Assembly: GCF_014288115.1 (NCBI RefSeq)
Contig: NZ_JACOOK010000004.1
Coordinates: 1-64,000, forward strand
DNA: 64,000 bases
Source of the DNA: Alistipes_A hominis
GTDB lineage: Bacteria; Bacteroidota; Bacteroidia; Bacteroidales; Rikenellaceae
Direction: 5' to 3'
Part shown: piece by piece, positions 24,467 through 33,941 of the stretch
How positions within the stretch are numbered: the first letter of the stretch is position 1
How the letters are laid out: each line of letters starts with the position of its first letter
The notes under the pieces: generated by a model
Told to the model about the DNA's origin: nothing
The model's database searches: none
What the model saw: the letters and a program-made list of their open reading frames with translations, nothing else
Position numbers and translations under genes: made by a program

Positions 24467-26779
24467 TCAGTCGACGGCGGCTTTTCGGATCCGCGCACCG
24501 TTTCCGTCGATCCCCAGGGCGTAAGTGCCGTCTTCGGGAATATCGACCGTCAACGTCCGTTGCGTCCATGTTTCGGAACTGAAATCCGCTCGTGCGATCG
24601 GCACGCTCTCTTCGAACAGGCTTAGTCTGTCGGCGTAAAGCGATCCGTCGCCCTGTACTTCCGCCGTGAAGGTGTGCCTGCCGCGGGTCAGATAAAGCCC
24701 TTCGTACAGACGTCCTCCGTCGGCGTAGCCGCAGCCGTCCCGGACGCCCGCGTCGCCCCGCATCGTCCAGTAGGCGCGGCCGTGTTCGAAGTTTCCGTTC
24801 TGGAACGTGCCGCTGCTGCGGATGCCGCAGTCGGAGATGAAATTGGTCGGCCGGATGCAGAGCAAGTCGCAAGGACTGAGGTAGCTGTTGCGGTAGATGC
24901 GGACGTTTTTGATCGGCGAGTAGTCGTCCTGCTCGGTGTTGTCGAACGGTTGTTTGCCGAAATAGGGATTGTCGGGCCAGGTGCCGACCGCATATCCCCC
25001 TTTGAGGACGCAATCGTAGACCGTGATGCTGTCGATTTCGGTGCCGCCCCAGTCCGGGTTGTCGGTTCCCCACGGGATGAAGGCGATCGCCTTGCCGCCG
25101 CCCGAATTGATGTAGCTGTGGCAGGCGGTTACGTTGCGGATCGAATTGTCGGCGTCCGGCCGCGCCCACCACCACAGGATGCCGCGCGGGTCGTCGTAAG
25201 CGGTCCACAGCACCACGCCGTCGTCGTTCGATTCGAGGAACGCGCGGACGATCTTGACGTTGTGCGTTCCGACGCCGAGTCCCAGGCCGTCGCCGCTGAC
25301 GCACTGAACCTCGTGCATCTTCAGATTGCCGATGAAGACGTTCTCGCAGGCGTAAAACGCTGTGTGGTAGTTGTTCGAACGGACGATGTCGAGGTTCGAC
25401 ACTTCGATGTTGCGCACGTTCCACAGCCCGATCGGAATGACGTGGATGCGGTCGGCGCAGTAACGCTGGTAATCTTCCTCGGCGTAGCGCTCGTCCTGGC
25501 ATTCGGGATCCATCGAACGGATCTTGCCGGGGCCGGTGATCTTGATGTTTTCGATGCTTTTGCCCTGGAGCAGCGGCAGGTTCGAAACGTGCATGTTGTG
25601 CGTCCAGTTGATGCCGGGGATCGACCCTTCGTGCCCGTAGGCCGGTTTATACTTGTAATCGCGCGCGTCCTGCGACTGCCAAAGGATCGCGCCTTCGGCG
25701 ATGTGCAGTTCGATGTTGCTTTTCAGCAGGATGTTGGTCGCGACATAGCGTTTGCCGTAAAACGAGCCGTCGCCGTCGAGCACGACCCGTCCGCCCCCCT
25801 TCGCGGCAGCGTCGTCGATCGCCGCCTGGATGGCGTCGGTATCGTCGGTGAATCCGTCTCCCTTGGCTCCGTAGTCGGTAGCGTGAACCGTGAGCGAAGG
25901 CAATGCGAAAGCGTAGGGATTCTCTTCGAAATCGTTCCAGTTGTCGATGTAGAAGCGCGGCCCGATCTTTAGAAAATTGCCTTTGTCGTCTTTGACGACC
26001 GCCAGGAACTGGCTGCTCAGCCGCGTCATGTCGCCATTGCGCATCGGGATGCCTGCGATGCGGAATTCCGGAGTCAGTTCGCCTTCGTACAATTCGGTCA
26101 TCCGGTCGATATCGTCTTCGGGTTGTAGCATCGAAGTTTCGTAAATCGCGATTCGGGAGTATCGATTGCGGTATTTCGGGTCGATGCTGCCGGTGACCGC
26201 GATCTCATGCGGCGTGGCGGTGCAGCCGTCGATCCGGCCGGCCTGCGGTTCGAGCGCGGCCTCCTGCTCGAACGTGATCCGGTCGATTCGGAGCATGCCC
26301 TTGCCGCCGAGCGGTTCGATCCGGAAACCCTTCAGGCGGCCTTTGGCGTGCGGGTTGTCCGACAGGTTGAGGTAGCAGGTTTTTTTCGGCGAATTCGGTT
26401 CGATTTCGAAAATCTTGGATTTCGCTTCGTCATAGGTGCTGTCCCGGTCGGTGATGAAACGGAGTCGCAGCCGGGTCGCGGAACTCCGGTTCTCCATCAG
26501 CAGGAGTACCGTGTTGCGTTTTTCGAGCGTCGGATTGTAGAGCAGGTGCCGGCTGCCCGCCAGCGGCGGCGAGCTGAGCGAAGAACCTTTGCGGAACGTG
26601 TATTCCAACGCTCCGTCTCGGGTCGCCACGCTGCCGTTTACGGCGGTAAACCGTTCGGCAGAGCCGGGTTGTTCGAAAGTCAGCCCGGGAGTCGGGCCCG
26701 GCTGGGCCGGGGCCTGTCCGGTCAGCGACAAGGCGGCGCAAAGCAGCAGGCTGCGAAAAGGGGAGATTTTTTTGGGCAT
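24467..26779 (-). CDS. GH28-like right-handed beta-helix protein
   Basis: The 770-residue secreted protein starts at MPKKISPF (26779), which gives a normal signal peptide (LTGQAPAQ). The longer open frame upstream has no signal. The N-terminal half (about 30-290) holds beta-rich carbohydrate-binding-like regions. 'VHATDYGAKGDGFTDDTDAIQAAID' at about 300 opens a polygalacturonase-type helix with 'GPGKI', 'NIEVSNLDIVRSNNYHT', 'CVSGDGLGLG' and 'ESNDDGVV'. A lectin-like C-terminal sandwich ends it. These match the pectate-lyase-superfamily/GH28 pattern loosely, with a DD in 'SNDDG', but the classical RxK is not obvious. It may act on a uronic-acid-containing glycan. Confidence 0.7.
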   Translation of the reverse strand: MPKKISPFRSLLLCAALSLTGQAPAQPGPTPGLTFEQPGSAERFTAVNGSVATRDGALEYTFRKGSSLSSPPLAGSRHLLYNPTLEKRNTVLLLMENRSSATRLRLRFITDRDSTYDEAKSKIFEIEPNSPKKTCYLNLSDNPHAKGRLKGFRIEPLGGKGMLRIDRITFEQEAALEPQAGRIDGCTATPHEIAVTGSIDPKYRNRYSRIAIYETSMLQPEDDIDRMTELYEGELTPEFRIAGIPMRNGDMTRLSSQFLAVVKDDKGNFLKIGPRFYIDNWNDFEENPYAFALPSLTVHATDYGAKGDGFTDDTDAIQAAIDDAAAKGGGRVVLDGDGSFYGKRYVATNILLKSNIELHIAEGAILWQSQDARDYKYKPAYGHEGSIPGINWTHNMHVSNLPLLQGKSIENIKITGPGKIRSMDPECQDERYAEEDYQRYCADRIHVIPIGLWNVRNIEVSNLDIVRSNNYHTAFYACENVFIGNLKMHEVQCVSGDGLGLGVGTHNVKIVRAFLESNDDGVVLWTAYDDPRGILWWWARPDADNSIRNVTACHSYINSGGGKAIAFIPWGTDNPDWGGTEIDSITVYDCVLKGGYAVGTWPDNPYFGKQPFDNTEQDDYSPIKNVRIYRNSYLSPCDLLCIRPTNFISDCGIRSSGTFQNGNFEHGRAYWTMRGDAGVRDGCGYADGGRLYEGLYLTRGRHTFTAEVQGDGSLYADRLSLFEESVPIARADFSSETWTQRTLTVDIPEDGTYALGIDGNGARIRKAAVD

Positions 26780-27181
26780 ACGGTCGGTTTTGGGTTCATA
26801 TCGAAAACGGTTGTCCGGCGGAAACGGGAAGGATTTCGTCCCGCCGCGTTGCCGGCGCCTGCCGGATCGTGCGGACGGACGTATCATTCCGGACTAAAAT
26901 TATGGAAAATTTTTGTTTTTCGAAAAATTTCCCGTACGAATTCGGAAAAAGGGGAGACGTAAACGTTTTTTGCAAATCCGGACAGGGGCCGGGACAACCG
27001 TTCCGGAAAGCGTAAAAAAACATTAATATGTTGTTTGTTGATTCGTTATGCGGTGAATCGGAAAAAAACGGAGGGATTCCTTTTGAATTGAATTTTATTT
27101 TTTATACCTTTAAAACTGGATTGATCGTTGTATGGAATTTATTGACAGATCTTGCATAACTTAAACTAAACCTTAAGGATT
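26780..27181. other. Divergent intergenic region
   Basis: 402 nt between the GH28-like gene (minus) and the small DNA-binding gene (plus). The only signal I find is the promoter at 27083-27112. The stretch 26900-27030 holds no recognisable gene. Confidence 0.4.
27083..27112 (+). promoter_or_regulatory. Promoter of the small DNA-binding gene
   Basis: TTG (27083-27085), 19 nt, TACCTTTA (27105-27112) matches the Bacteroidota consensus except for the last base. The predicted transcript has a leader of about 65 nt. Confidence 0.55.
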
Positions 27182-27436
27182 ATGGTAATTACATTTAACG
27201 AGCTGCGCCGAATCAAGGACAAACTGCCCAGCGGCAGTTCGCAGCGTATTGCGGATGAATTGAACATAGACGTTAACGTTGTGCGGAATTATTTCGGCGG
27301 GACGCATTTCAAGGAAGGCGGCCCGGTGGGCATTCATCTCGAGAAAGGTCCTGACGGGGGAGTGGTGACTTTAGACGATGCTTCGATCCTGGAGTGCGCG
27401 ATGCGTATTATCGCCGAGCAGAAGGATCAGCAGTAA
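27182..27436 (+). CDS. Small HTH-type DNA-binding protein
   Basis: The 84-residue protein is conserved in Bacteroidota as a 'DNA-binding protein' of unknown role. The N-terminal part 'FNELRRIKDKLPSGSSQRIADELNIDVNVVRNYF' looks like a helix-turn-helix (about 4-38), followed by a Gly-rich turn, a short strand and a C-terminal helix. It is monocistronic, with its own promoter and a strong terminator. It could be a small nucleoid or transcription factor. Confidence 0.75.
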   Translation: MVITFNELRRIKDKLPSGSSQRIADELNIDVNVVRNYFGGTHFKEGGPVGIHLEKGPDGGVVTLDDASILECAMRIIAEQKDQQ

Positions 27437-27452
27437 CGTGGCGGAAATCGGG

Positions 27453-27488
27453 CGGCAGGGAGATCGAAAACGGTCTCCCTGCCGTTTT
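27453..27488 (+). terminator. Terminator of the small DNA-binding gene
   Basis: The 'cggcagggagatcg' / 'cggtctccctgccg' stem has one mismatch near the loop and is followed by TTTT, 17 nt after the stop codon. Confidence 0.8.
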
Positions 27489-27599
27489 GCGAGCGGGGCG
27501 AAACGTGTTTCCGTGCATGTCGGGCGGCTCCGTATCGCGTTGACGCGCAGCTGTCGTAAGATACTAAAGGATAAATTAACGGTTTAAAACGGCCGTTTG

Positions 27600-27629
27600 T
27601 TGTATTTCGCAAAAAAATATGTAGCTTTG
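27600..27629 (+). promoter_or_regulatory. Promoter of secDF
   Basis: TTG (27600-27602), exactly 19 nt, TAGCTTTG (27622-27629) is a full match to the Bacteroidota promoter consensus. The leader to the ATG is about 75 nt. Confidence 0.75.
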
Positions 27630-27712
27630 CAATCCAAATGCGGTTATCATAGCCGAACGCAGGGAATATCAGCGGGTCAGTAAAAACGAAAATATATAAA
27701 ACTTTTGAACAA

Positions 27713-30700
27713 ATGCAGAATAAAGGTGCACTGAAATTTTTGGCTATCGCGCTCGCGGTCGCCTGTGCGTATCAACTCTCATTTACTTTTGTTACGCGGC
27801 ACGTGGAGAACAAGGCGGCCCAGTACGCTGCCGGAGACGCGGTCAAGGAGCAAAATTATTTGGATTCGATCAAATCGCAGACTGTCTACAACCTCGGGTT
27901 CATAAAGTTCAATTACAAGCAGTGCAAGGAGAAAGAGATCAACCTCGGTCTCGACCTGCGCGGCGGTATGAACGTCATGCTGGAGATCTCGATCGAGGAT
28001 GTGATCCGGGCGCTTTCGAACGACAGCAAGGATCCCGGTTTCAACCAGGCGCTGGTGCAGGCCCGCGAAGAGCAGAAAAACAGTACGAAGGATTATATCA
28101 CGCTTTTTGCCGAAGCCTACGAAAAGATTTCGAACGGCGGTCGGCTGAGCTATATTTTCAATACGCCGGAACTGCGCGAACAGATCACCCCGAACAGTAC
28201 GAACGCCGAAGTGATCAAAGTGCTCCGGTCGTCGGCCGAAGGCGCGATCGAAAACTCGTTCAACGTGCTTCGCAACCGTATCGACAAGTTCGGCGTGACG
28301 CAGCCCAATATCCAGCGTCTTGAAAATTCGGGACGGATCCTGGTGGAACTGCCGGGCGTCAAGGAGCCGGAACGCGTCCGCAAACTGTTGCAGGGGACGG
28401 CCAGCCTCGAATTCTGGGCCACTTACGAAAACCAGGAGATCTATCCGGCGCTGGTGCAGGCCAATGACGTGATCAAAGAATTGCAGGATGCGGGCGAAAT
28501 CGTTGCGGAAACCGGCGACGCGTCGACTGTTGCCGCCGCTGCGGACAGCCTGGTCGCCGCTACCGTCGCTGCGGACAGCACGATGCTGGCGAATGCCGAC
28601 AGCGCCGCCGCAGCGGGCAATTCGACGCTGATTTCGCAGCTCGATAGCACCGATGCTTCTCATGTGGAAACCGACGAACAGGCGATGATTTCCAAATTCC
28701 CGCTGTTCGCGAAGCTGCGTCCGGTGGCCGACGAGCAGGGACAGATCGGCAGGGGGCCGGTGATCGGATGGGCCAAGTCGTTCGATACGGCCGCCGTGAA
28801 CCGTTATATGAGTCTTCCGCAGGTGAAAGCGCTGCTGCCCCGCGATATCAAGCTGATGTGGGGCGTCAAAGCCATCGATCCGCAGGAGACGACGTTCGCG
28901 CTCTATGCTATCAAGGCCAATACGCGCGACGGCAAAGCCCCGTTGGACGGCGGATCGGTCGTCGAGGCGCGCGAAGGATATGCGCAGCACGGATCGAGCG
29001 CCGAAGTGTCGATGACGATGAACGCTTCCGGAGCGCGGACATGGGCCCGTCTGACGGCCGACAACGTCGATCGGTGCATTGCGATCGTGCTCGACGGTTA
29101 CGTTTATTCGGCTCCCGTGGTTCACGGGGAGATTTCCGGCGGACAGTCGTCGATTTCCGGACAATTTACGATCAACGAAGCGCGCGACCTGGCCAATGTG
29201 TTGAAGTCGGGTAAGCTGCCCGCTCCGGCGCGGATTACGCAGGATACCGTCGTCGGCCCGTCGCTCGGTCAGGAGTCGATCAACGCCGGTATGATGTCGT
29301 TTATCCTGGCATTCGTGCTCGTGCTGATCTATATGATCTTCTACTATAACAGAGCCGGTTGGGTGGCAAGCGTCGCGCTGATATGCAATTTGTTCTTCCT
29401 GTTCGGCGTGCTGGTTTCGTTCGGAGCCGTGCTGACGCTGCCCGGTATCGCCGGTATCGTGCTGACGATGGGTATGGCGGTGGACGCCAACGTGATTATT
29501 TACGAGCGTATCAAGGAGGAACTCCGCATGGGCAAGACGCTCGCCATGTCCGTGGCCGAGGGGTACAAGAATGCCATGTCCGCCATTATCGACGGTAACG
29601 TTACTACGCTGATTACCGGTATCGTGCTGTTCATCTTCGGCACCGGCCCGGTGCAGGGATTCGCCACGACGCTGATCATCGGTATCATCACTTCGCTGTT
29701 CACCGCGATCCTGATCACCCGGTTGATTTTCGTGGGTATGCTGAACCGCGAACGCAAGATTACCTTCTCGAACAAATTCACCGAAAATTTCCTGGCCAAC
29801 ACCAAGTTCAACTTTATCGACAAGCGCAAGATCACTTATGTCATTTCGGGTATCATGCTGTTGATAACGCTCGTTTCGCTGGGCGTGCGCGGGATGAGTT
29901 ACGGCGTGGATTTCTCCGGCGGCCGCGCTTTCGTGGTGCGTTTCGACCAGCCGGTCACCGCGAACGAAGTGCGTGAAGCGCTGGGCGATGTCTTCACGGG
30001 CACCGGTTACGAAGTGAAACAGTTCGGTCAGGACAACCAGATGCGTATCGTTACGCAGTATAAATACGACGACGAGGGGGACAACGTGACCGCCGAAATC
30101 GAAGACATGTTGTACAAGGCGCTCTCGCCGCTGATGACCGCGCAGCTTACCGAAGCCGAATTCCTGACGACGGCGCAGAATCCGTACGGGATCATCAGTT
30201 CCGACAAAGTGGGGCCGAGCGTGGCGCACGACATCAAGGTCGATTCGGTTATCGCCGTGCTGTTCAGTCTGGTCGCTATCGCGCTTTATATTATTATCCG
30301 GTTCAAACGCTGGCAGTGGGGTGTCGGCAGCGTGATTTCGCTGACCCTGGACGCCCTGTTCACGATCGGTCTGTTCTCGTTGCTGCACGGCCTGCTGCCG
30401 TTCAACCTCGAAGTCGACCAGTCGTTCATCGCCGCGATCCTGACGATCATCGGTTACTCGATCAACGACAAGGTGGTGATTTTCGACCGTATCCGCGAGT
30501 ACCAGACGCTCTATCCGAAACGCAACATCAAGGACAACATCAATAATGCGATCAACTCGACGCTGACCCGCACGATCAATACTTCCGGTACGACGCTGGT
30601 CGTGTTGCTGGCCATCTTCCTGTTCGGCGGCGAAGTGATCCGCGGGTTCGTCTTCGCGCTGCTGTTCGGCGTGCTGATCAGTACTTACTCGACGGTATTC

Positions 30701-30757
30701 ACCGCGACCCCGATCGCATACGACCTGATTCGCCGCAAAGAGCCTGCTGCGAAGTAA
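27713..30757 (+). CDS. secDF: Fused protein-export subunit SecDF
   Basis: SecDF uses the proton gradient to pull exported proteins through SecYEG. This 1014-residue chain joins SecD and SecF, the usual form in Bacteroidota. SecD has the N-terminal helix, 'LGLDLRGGMNVMLEI' near residue 82, the large periplasmic domain and six helices ('GMAVDANVIIYERIKEEL'). SecF begins near residue 690 with 'GVDFSGGRAFVVRF' and has 'TIIGYSINDKVVIFDRIRE' near the end. An Ala/Ser/Asp-rich, low-complexity insert (about 255-315, rich in 'AAADS') interrupts the periplasmic domain. The gene has its own promoter, and a terminator follows. Confidence 0.96.
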   Translation: MQNKGALKFLAIALAVACAYQLSFTFVTRHVENKAAQYAAGDAVKEQNYLDSIKSQTVYNLGFIKFNYKQCKEKEINLGLDLRGGMNVMLEISIEDVIRALSNDSKDPGFNQALVQAREEQKNSTKDYITLFAEAYEKISNGGRLSYIFNTPELREQITPNSTNAEVIKVLRSSAEGAIENSFNVLRNRIDKFGVTQPNIQRLENSGRILVELPGVKEPERVRKLLQGTASLEFWATYENQEIYPALVQANDVIKELQDAGEIVAETGDASTVAAAADSLVAATVAADSTMLANADSAAAAGNSTLISQLDSTDASHVETDEQAMISKFPLFAKLRPVADEQGQIGRGPVIGWAKSFDTAAVNRYMSLPQVKALLPRDIKLMWGVKAIDPQETTFALYAIKANTRDGKAPLDGGSVVEAREGYAQHGSSAEVSMTMNASGARTWARLTADNVDRCIAIVLDGYVYSAPVVHGEISGGQSSISGQFTINEARDLANVLKSGKLPAPARITQDTVVGPSLGQESINAGMMSFILAFVLVLIYMIFYYNRAGWVASVALICNLFFLFGVLVSFGAVLTLPGIAGIVLTMGMAVDANVIIYERIKEELRMGKTLAMSVAEGYKNAMSAIIDGNVTTLITGIVLFIFGTGPVQGFATTLIIGIITSLFTAILITRLIFVGMLNRERKITFSNKFTENFLANTKFNFIDKRKITYVISGIMLLITLVSLGVRGMSYGVDFSGGRAFVVRFDQPVTANEVREALGDVFTGTGYEVKQFGQDNQMRIVTQYKYDDEGDNVTAEIEDMLYKALSPLMTAQLTEAEFLTTAQNPYGIISSDKVGPSVAHDIKVDSVIAVLFSLVAIALYIIIRFKRWQWGVGSVISLTLDALFTIGLFSLLHGLLPFNLEVDQSFIAAILTIIGYSINDKVVIFDRIREYQTLYPKRNIKDNINNAINSTLTRTINTSGTTLVVLLAIFLFGGEVIRGFVFALLFGVLISTYSTVFTATPIAYDLIRRKEPAAK

Positions 30758-30784
30758 GCGTGCGCAGATCTTTTGGAGCATGAT

Positions 30785-30816
30785 AAAACGGCGGCTGTGA
30801 AAACAGTTGCCGTTTT
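30785..30816 (+). terminator. Terminator between secDF and cdaA
   Basis: The 'aaaacggc' / 'gccgtttt' stem with extra pairs (gctgt / acagt) around a GAAA loop ends in TTTT and a T-rich stretch. It overlaps the -33 TTG of the next promoter. Confidence 0.65.
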
Positions 30817-30837
30817 GTCATTCTTTTATTACCTTTG
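30807..30837 (+). promoter_or_regulatory. cdaA: Promoter of cdaA, very close to the start codon
   Basis: TTG (30807-30809), 20 nt, TACCTTTG (30830-30837). The cdaA ATG is at 30846, only 8 nt after the -7 box. Transcription would therefore start at or next to the A of the ATG. Confidence 0.6.
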
Positions 30838-30845
30838 TTTCTGCT

Positions 30846-31634
30846 ATGGGCTTCGGATTTCTGGATATTACGCTGGTCGATATTATCGATATCTTCGTGG
30901 TGGCGCTGATTATGTTTCAGGTGTATCGGCTGACACGGGGGACGAATGCGTTGCGCATCGTTGTCGGCATCCTGATTATCTACCTGCTGTGGATCGTGAC
31001 CCGCGTGTTGAATATGGAACTGCTCAGTATGATACTCGGGCAGATCATCGGCGTGGGGGTAATCGCGCTGATTATCGTGTTCCAGCAGGAGATCCGGCGT
31101 TTTTTGATCCTGCTCGGCACGCAGTATACGAACCGACGGGTGTCGTTTATGGCCCGGTTGTTCCGTCCGCGCGGACGGAAAGTGAAGGTCGTCGGGCAGG
31201 AATGGATCGATACGGTGGTCGGAGCTTGCGCCGATATGGCGAAGACCAAGACCGGCGCGTTGATCGTGATTGCCCGTAAAGTGAACCTGTTGCCTTTTAT
31301 TGAGCAGGGAGAGCGTATCGATGCGCTGATTTCCGCCTCGCTGATCAAAAATATCTTTTTCAAGAATTCGCCGTTGCACGACGGGGCGATGGTGATCGCC
31401 GACGATCGGATCGCGGCGGCGCGGTGCGTATTGCCGTCCACCGAGCGCGAGGTTCCCATGGAGTTCGGGATGCGCCACCGCGCGGCGCTCGGCGCTTCCG
31501 AGATAACCGATGCGCTGGTGATCGTCGTATCCGAAGAGCGCGGAACGATCTCCATCGCCCGCAAAGGACACATCAGCCGAGATATCTCCCCGGCCCACCT
31601 GCAAGTGCTGTTGCGCAAGGGGCTTTCCGTTTAA
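30846..31634 (+). CDS. cdaA: Diadenylate cyclase CdaA
   Basis: The enzyme makes cyclic di-AMP from two ATP, a signal for osmotic and cell-wall control. I start at ATG 30846 (MGFGFLDITLVDIID), which gives 262 residues. Three membrane helices (about 8-80) anchor a DisA_N-type cyclase domain, which has 'LHDGAMVIADDRIAAARCVLP' (DGA motif) and 'GMRHRAALG' (RHR motif). These two motifs bind ATP. In this phylum it is the usual c-di-AMP synthase. The predicted promoter is so close that the mRNA may be nearly leaderless. Confidence 0.95.
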   Translation: MGFGFLDITLVDIIDIFVVALIMFQVYRLTRGTNALRIVVGILIIYLLWIVTRVLNMELLSMILGQIIGVGVIALIIVFQQEIRRFLILLGTQYTNRRVSFMARLFRPRGRKVKVVGQEWIDTVVGACADMAKTKTGALIVIARKVNLLPFIEQGERIDALISASLIKNIFFKNSPLHDGAMVIADDRIAAARCVLPSTEREVPMEFGMRHRAALGASEITDALVIVVSEERGTISIARKGHISRDISPAHLQVLLRKGLSV

Positions 31635-31662
31635 TGCATACCGACTAAAACCCGATATAGCT

Positions 31663-33390
31663 ATGACCAATTTATTCAGAGCGCTCCGAACCGGTGTTCT
31701 CTTGTCGTTTTGTTTCCCGTGTTTCGCTGCGGGACAGATGATTTATGTGGATCGCGTCGATCCGCAGTATGTTGTCGAACCGCTGGTCAAAAACGACCGC
31801 GGCGCGGCGCAGTCCAATACCAAACGCATTGCAGCCATTATGCAGCGGGCCCCGCAGGGGGCGACGCTGTTTTTTCCGGGCGGAGATTACTATTTCGCCG
31901 GTTCGGCGGCGCCGAATCGCGGAACGATCGAGTCTACGGCGACCGGACAGGTATTTCGCGGAGAGGGCGCGGGGACGACCCGTATTTTCCAGACCGATGC
32001 GCGCCGGGATTTCGGCTTTGTCTGCCGCGAGGATCTGAAGCGGGTTCCCGCCGCGACGATTCGCATCCGGCATAAAGGGTGCGTGATCGACGGGATGACC
32101 GTAGCGCTCGACCGGCAGACGCCGTCGAAGACGATCGCCGGAACCGCCGCGATCCAGATCGCCCACATTGCTTATCATCCCGATAACAATGTCGGAATCA
32201 TCGAAACGACCGGCCGCGGCGCAGACTTTTTGCTGGACCACGTGATCGTTTCGCGGGTTAACGTCGGGGAGCAGCTCGGCTCGGGTATCCTTTCCGATAA
32301 GTTTTTTGAGGTAGGGATCGACATCATCGGTTCCGGCGGTCATGTGCGGGTATCGGACGTTAATCGACTGGACGCCCGCACCGGGATCCGGCTCGATAAC
32401 GGCAACCATTGCGGACAAGGCGAGTACCAATTCGAGTCGATCTATTGTATGGGTAATCCGGCCGTGTTCCGCGACGGGGTGTTCTTCGATTGGGTAGGCG
32501 GGCAGGCTCCGTCGATCCACAACAGTTCCTGTTCGTTTACCAGCGGAATCTTCGCCGGTCCGCGCGGCAAGTTCGGCGACCGGCTGAATCCGTATCCGGA
32601 AGCCGAAGTGGTCAGACGGCCGGGGCGCGATTGGGACTGGCTGACGTTGCACGGCCACTCGGTCGTCGACGATCCGAATCCGGCGCAGCGTACCGAGTGG
32701 TACGGACTGCCGCGTTATGCCGAAGTGGTGCGGATCGGCAGCGAACCGGCCGTCGGCGGCCGGGAGTGGGTTGCGGGCAAAGATTTCGATGTGGTACGGG
32801 TCGAGGGCGGCGACTGCGACGCGGCCTCGCGGATCGTCTGGAAAGGCGGCGACCGACCGGCTGCCGGCAGCGTTTACTACGTGACATTCCGCCAGCCGGC
32901 CGAATACCGGGTGCATGATCTGGAGTGGGGCAATGCGATCAACGTGTCGATGCAGGAAGCCAACCAGAGCGACGGTTTCGCAGTCAAGTTTTCCGACCAG
33001 GGGGTCGGACACCTGAATCCCGACTTCCGGTTCGGAGTGGGGTATAATTTCCTGTTTTCCGGCATGTTCGTGATCAACGGGGATTTTATCTTCGACGGGG
33101 ACGTCGACCTGGTCAACATTACGGGGCTGACTTCGGGCGTTTGCAACATCCGTTTGCAGGGAGCCGACGCCAATCGGAAGTGTCGCCGCATATCGGTCAA
33201 CAACAGTACGTTGAATTACTTGCGTCTCGGAGATTTTACCGAGAATATCCGCAGTTCGAACAATTTTATGGACAACGTCTGCCAGGTATTGTCCGCCGAT
33301 CCGCAGGCGCTGCCAGAGTTGATTCGAGCGCGGAAATATGTGCTGGACGGACAGACGCCGGTCGAGGCCGTTCCGTCTTTCGAGAAATAA
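31663..33390 (+). CDS. Secreted pectate-lyase-3-like beta-helix protein
   Basis: The 575-residue protein has a signal peptide (about 1-24, CFAAGQM). The first region 'NTKRIAAIMQRAPQGATLFFPGGDYYF' is the standard opening of the pectate-lyase_3/tailspike-like beta-helix. Strand ladders continue to about residue 290 ('GIRLDNGNHCGQGEYQFESIYCMGNP'). A second beta-rich half follows. No lyase catalytic residues can be assigned. It may bind or cleave a glycan. It begins 28 nt after cdaA and is followed after 17 nt by an NlpE-like lipoprotein gene, so these may be co-transcribed. Confidence 0.65.
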   Translation: MTNLFRALRTGVLLSFCFPCFAAGQMIYVDRVDPQYVVEPLVKNDRGAAQSNTKRIAAIMQRAPQGATLFFPGGDYYFAGSAAPNRGTIESTATGQVFRGEGAGTTRIFQTDARRDFGFVCREDLKRVPAATIRIRHKGCVIDGMTVALDRQTPSKTIAGTAAIQIAHIAYHPDNNVGIIETTGRGADFLLDHVIVSRVNVGEQLGSGILSDKFFEVGIDIIGSGGHVRVSDVNRLDARTGIRLDNGNHCGQGEYQFESIYCMGNPAVFRDGVFFDWVGGQAPSIHNSSCSFTSGIFAGPRGKFGDRLNPYPEAEVVRRPGRDWDWLTLHGHSVVDDPNPAQRTEWYGLPRYAEVVRIGSEPAVGGREWVAGKDFDVVRVEGGDCDAASRIVWKGGDRPAAGSVYYVTFRQPAEYRVHDLEWGNAINVSMQEANQSDGFAVKFSDQGVGHLNPDFRFGVGYNFLFSGMFVINGDFIFDGDVDLVNITGLTSGVCNIRLQGADANRKCRRISVNNSTLNYLRLGDFTENIRSSNNFMDNVCQVLSADPQALPELIRARKYVLDGQTPVEAVPSFEK

Positions 33391-33407
33391 ACTAAAACAG
33401 AGACAGC

Positions 33408-33893
33408 ATGAAAACAGGATTGATTTTAGGAATCTCCGTACTGGTTGCAGCATGCGGCGGCCAGACGGGTAGGCAGGCCGCCGCCGGGCAGGATACGGCG
33501 ACAATTGCCGCGGATTCGGGAATGCAGGTGCGCTATTACGAAGGCACGCTGCCTACGGCCGACGGCACTCCGATCAATTACGAGCTGGAACTTAAAAACG
33601 AAGAGTTCAGCGGCGACGGTTCGTACGATCTGACGATGATTTATCCGAAGGCTGATAAGGGAAAGGATAAGAAGTTCCGGATGATAGGACGGTGGGGAAC
33701 GTTGCGCGGTTCGGCCGAAAATCCCGATGCGACCGTGTACCAGCTTAATTTCGGGGATACGACCCTCGAACAGATTAACTTCCTCTATTACCCTGACAGT
33801 CTGGTTTTGCTGAACCGGCACCAGGCGCGTCTGAAACCGGGGCCGAATTATGCGCTGAAGCAGGTGGACGCGCTCTCGTCCGCCGCGGAGTAA
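33408..33893 (+). CDS. NlpE-like lipoprotein
   Basis: The 161-residue lipoprotein has a signal peptide and lipobox LVAAC (Cys16), then a Gln/Ala/Asp-rich linker. The core 'YYEGTLPTADGTPINYELELKNEEF' with 'GSYDLTMIYP' matches the NlpE N-terminal domain, a small beta-barrel that in enterobacteria reports lipoprotein trafficking and surface stress. The pattern 'MIGRWGTLRGSAENPDATVYQLN' is also family-like. Its partner system in Bacteroidota is not known. It converges with the phospholipase gene. Confidence 0.75.
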   Translation: MKTGLILGISVLVAACGGQTGRQAAAGQDTATIAADSGMQVRYYEGTLPTADGTPINYELELKNEEFSGDGSYDLTMIYPKADKGKDKKFRMIGRWGTLRGSAENPDATVYQLNFGDTTLEQINFLYYPDSLVLLNRHQARLKPGPNYALKQVDALSSAAE

Positions 33894-33941
33894 TTTTCGC
33901 GGGACGATTCGTTGCGTCCGCCCCGCCGCGGGATCGAAAGG

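Noticed and set aside
21718..24582. Plus-strand open frame of about 954 codons across the CDF and cytochrome peroxidase genes
   Set aside because: It spans two recognisable minus-strand genes and their gap, and its product is low-complexity Arg/Phe/Val-rich.
27779..30781. Long minus-strand open frame (about 1000 codons) antisense to secDF
   Set aside because: Product is Arg/His/Gln-rich with no membrane or domain pattern; secDF on the plus strand accounts for the DNA.
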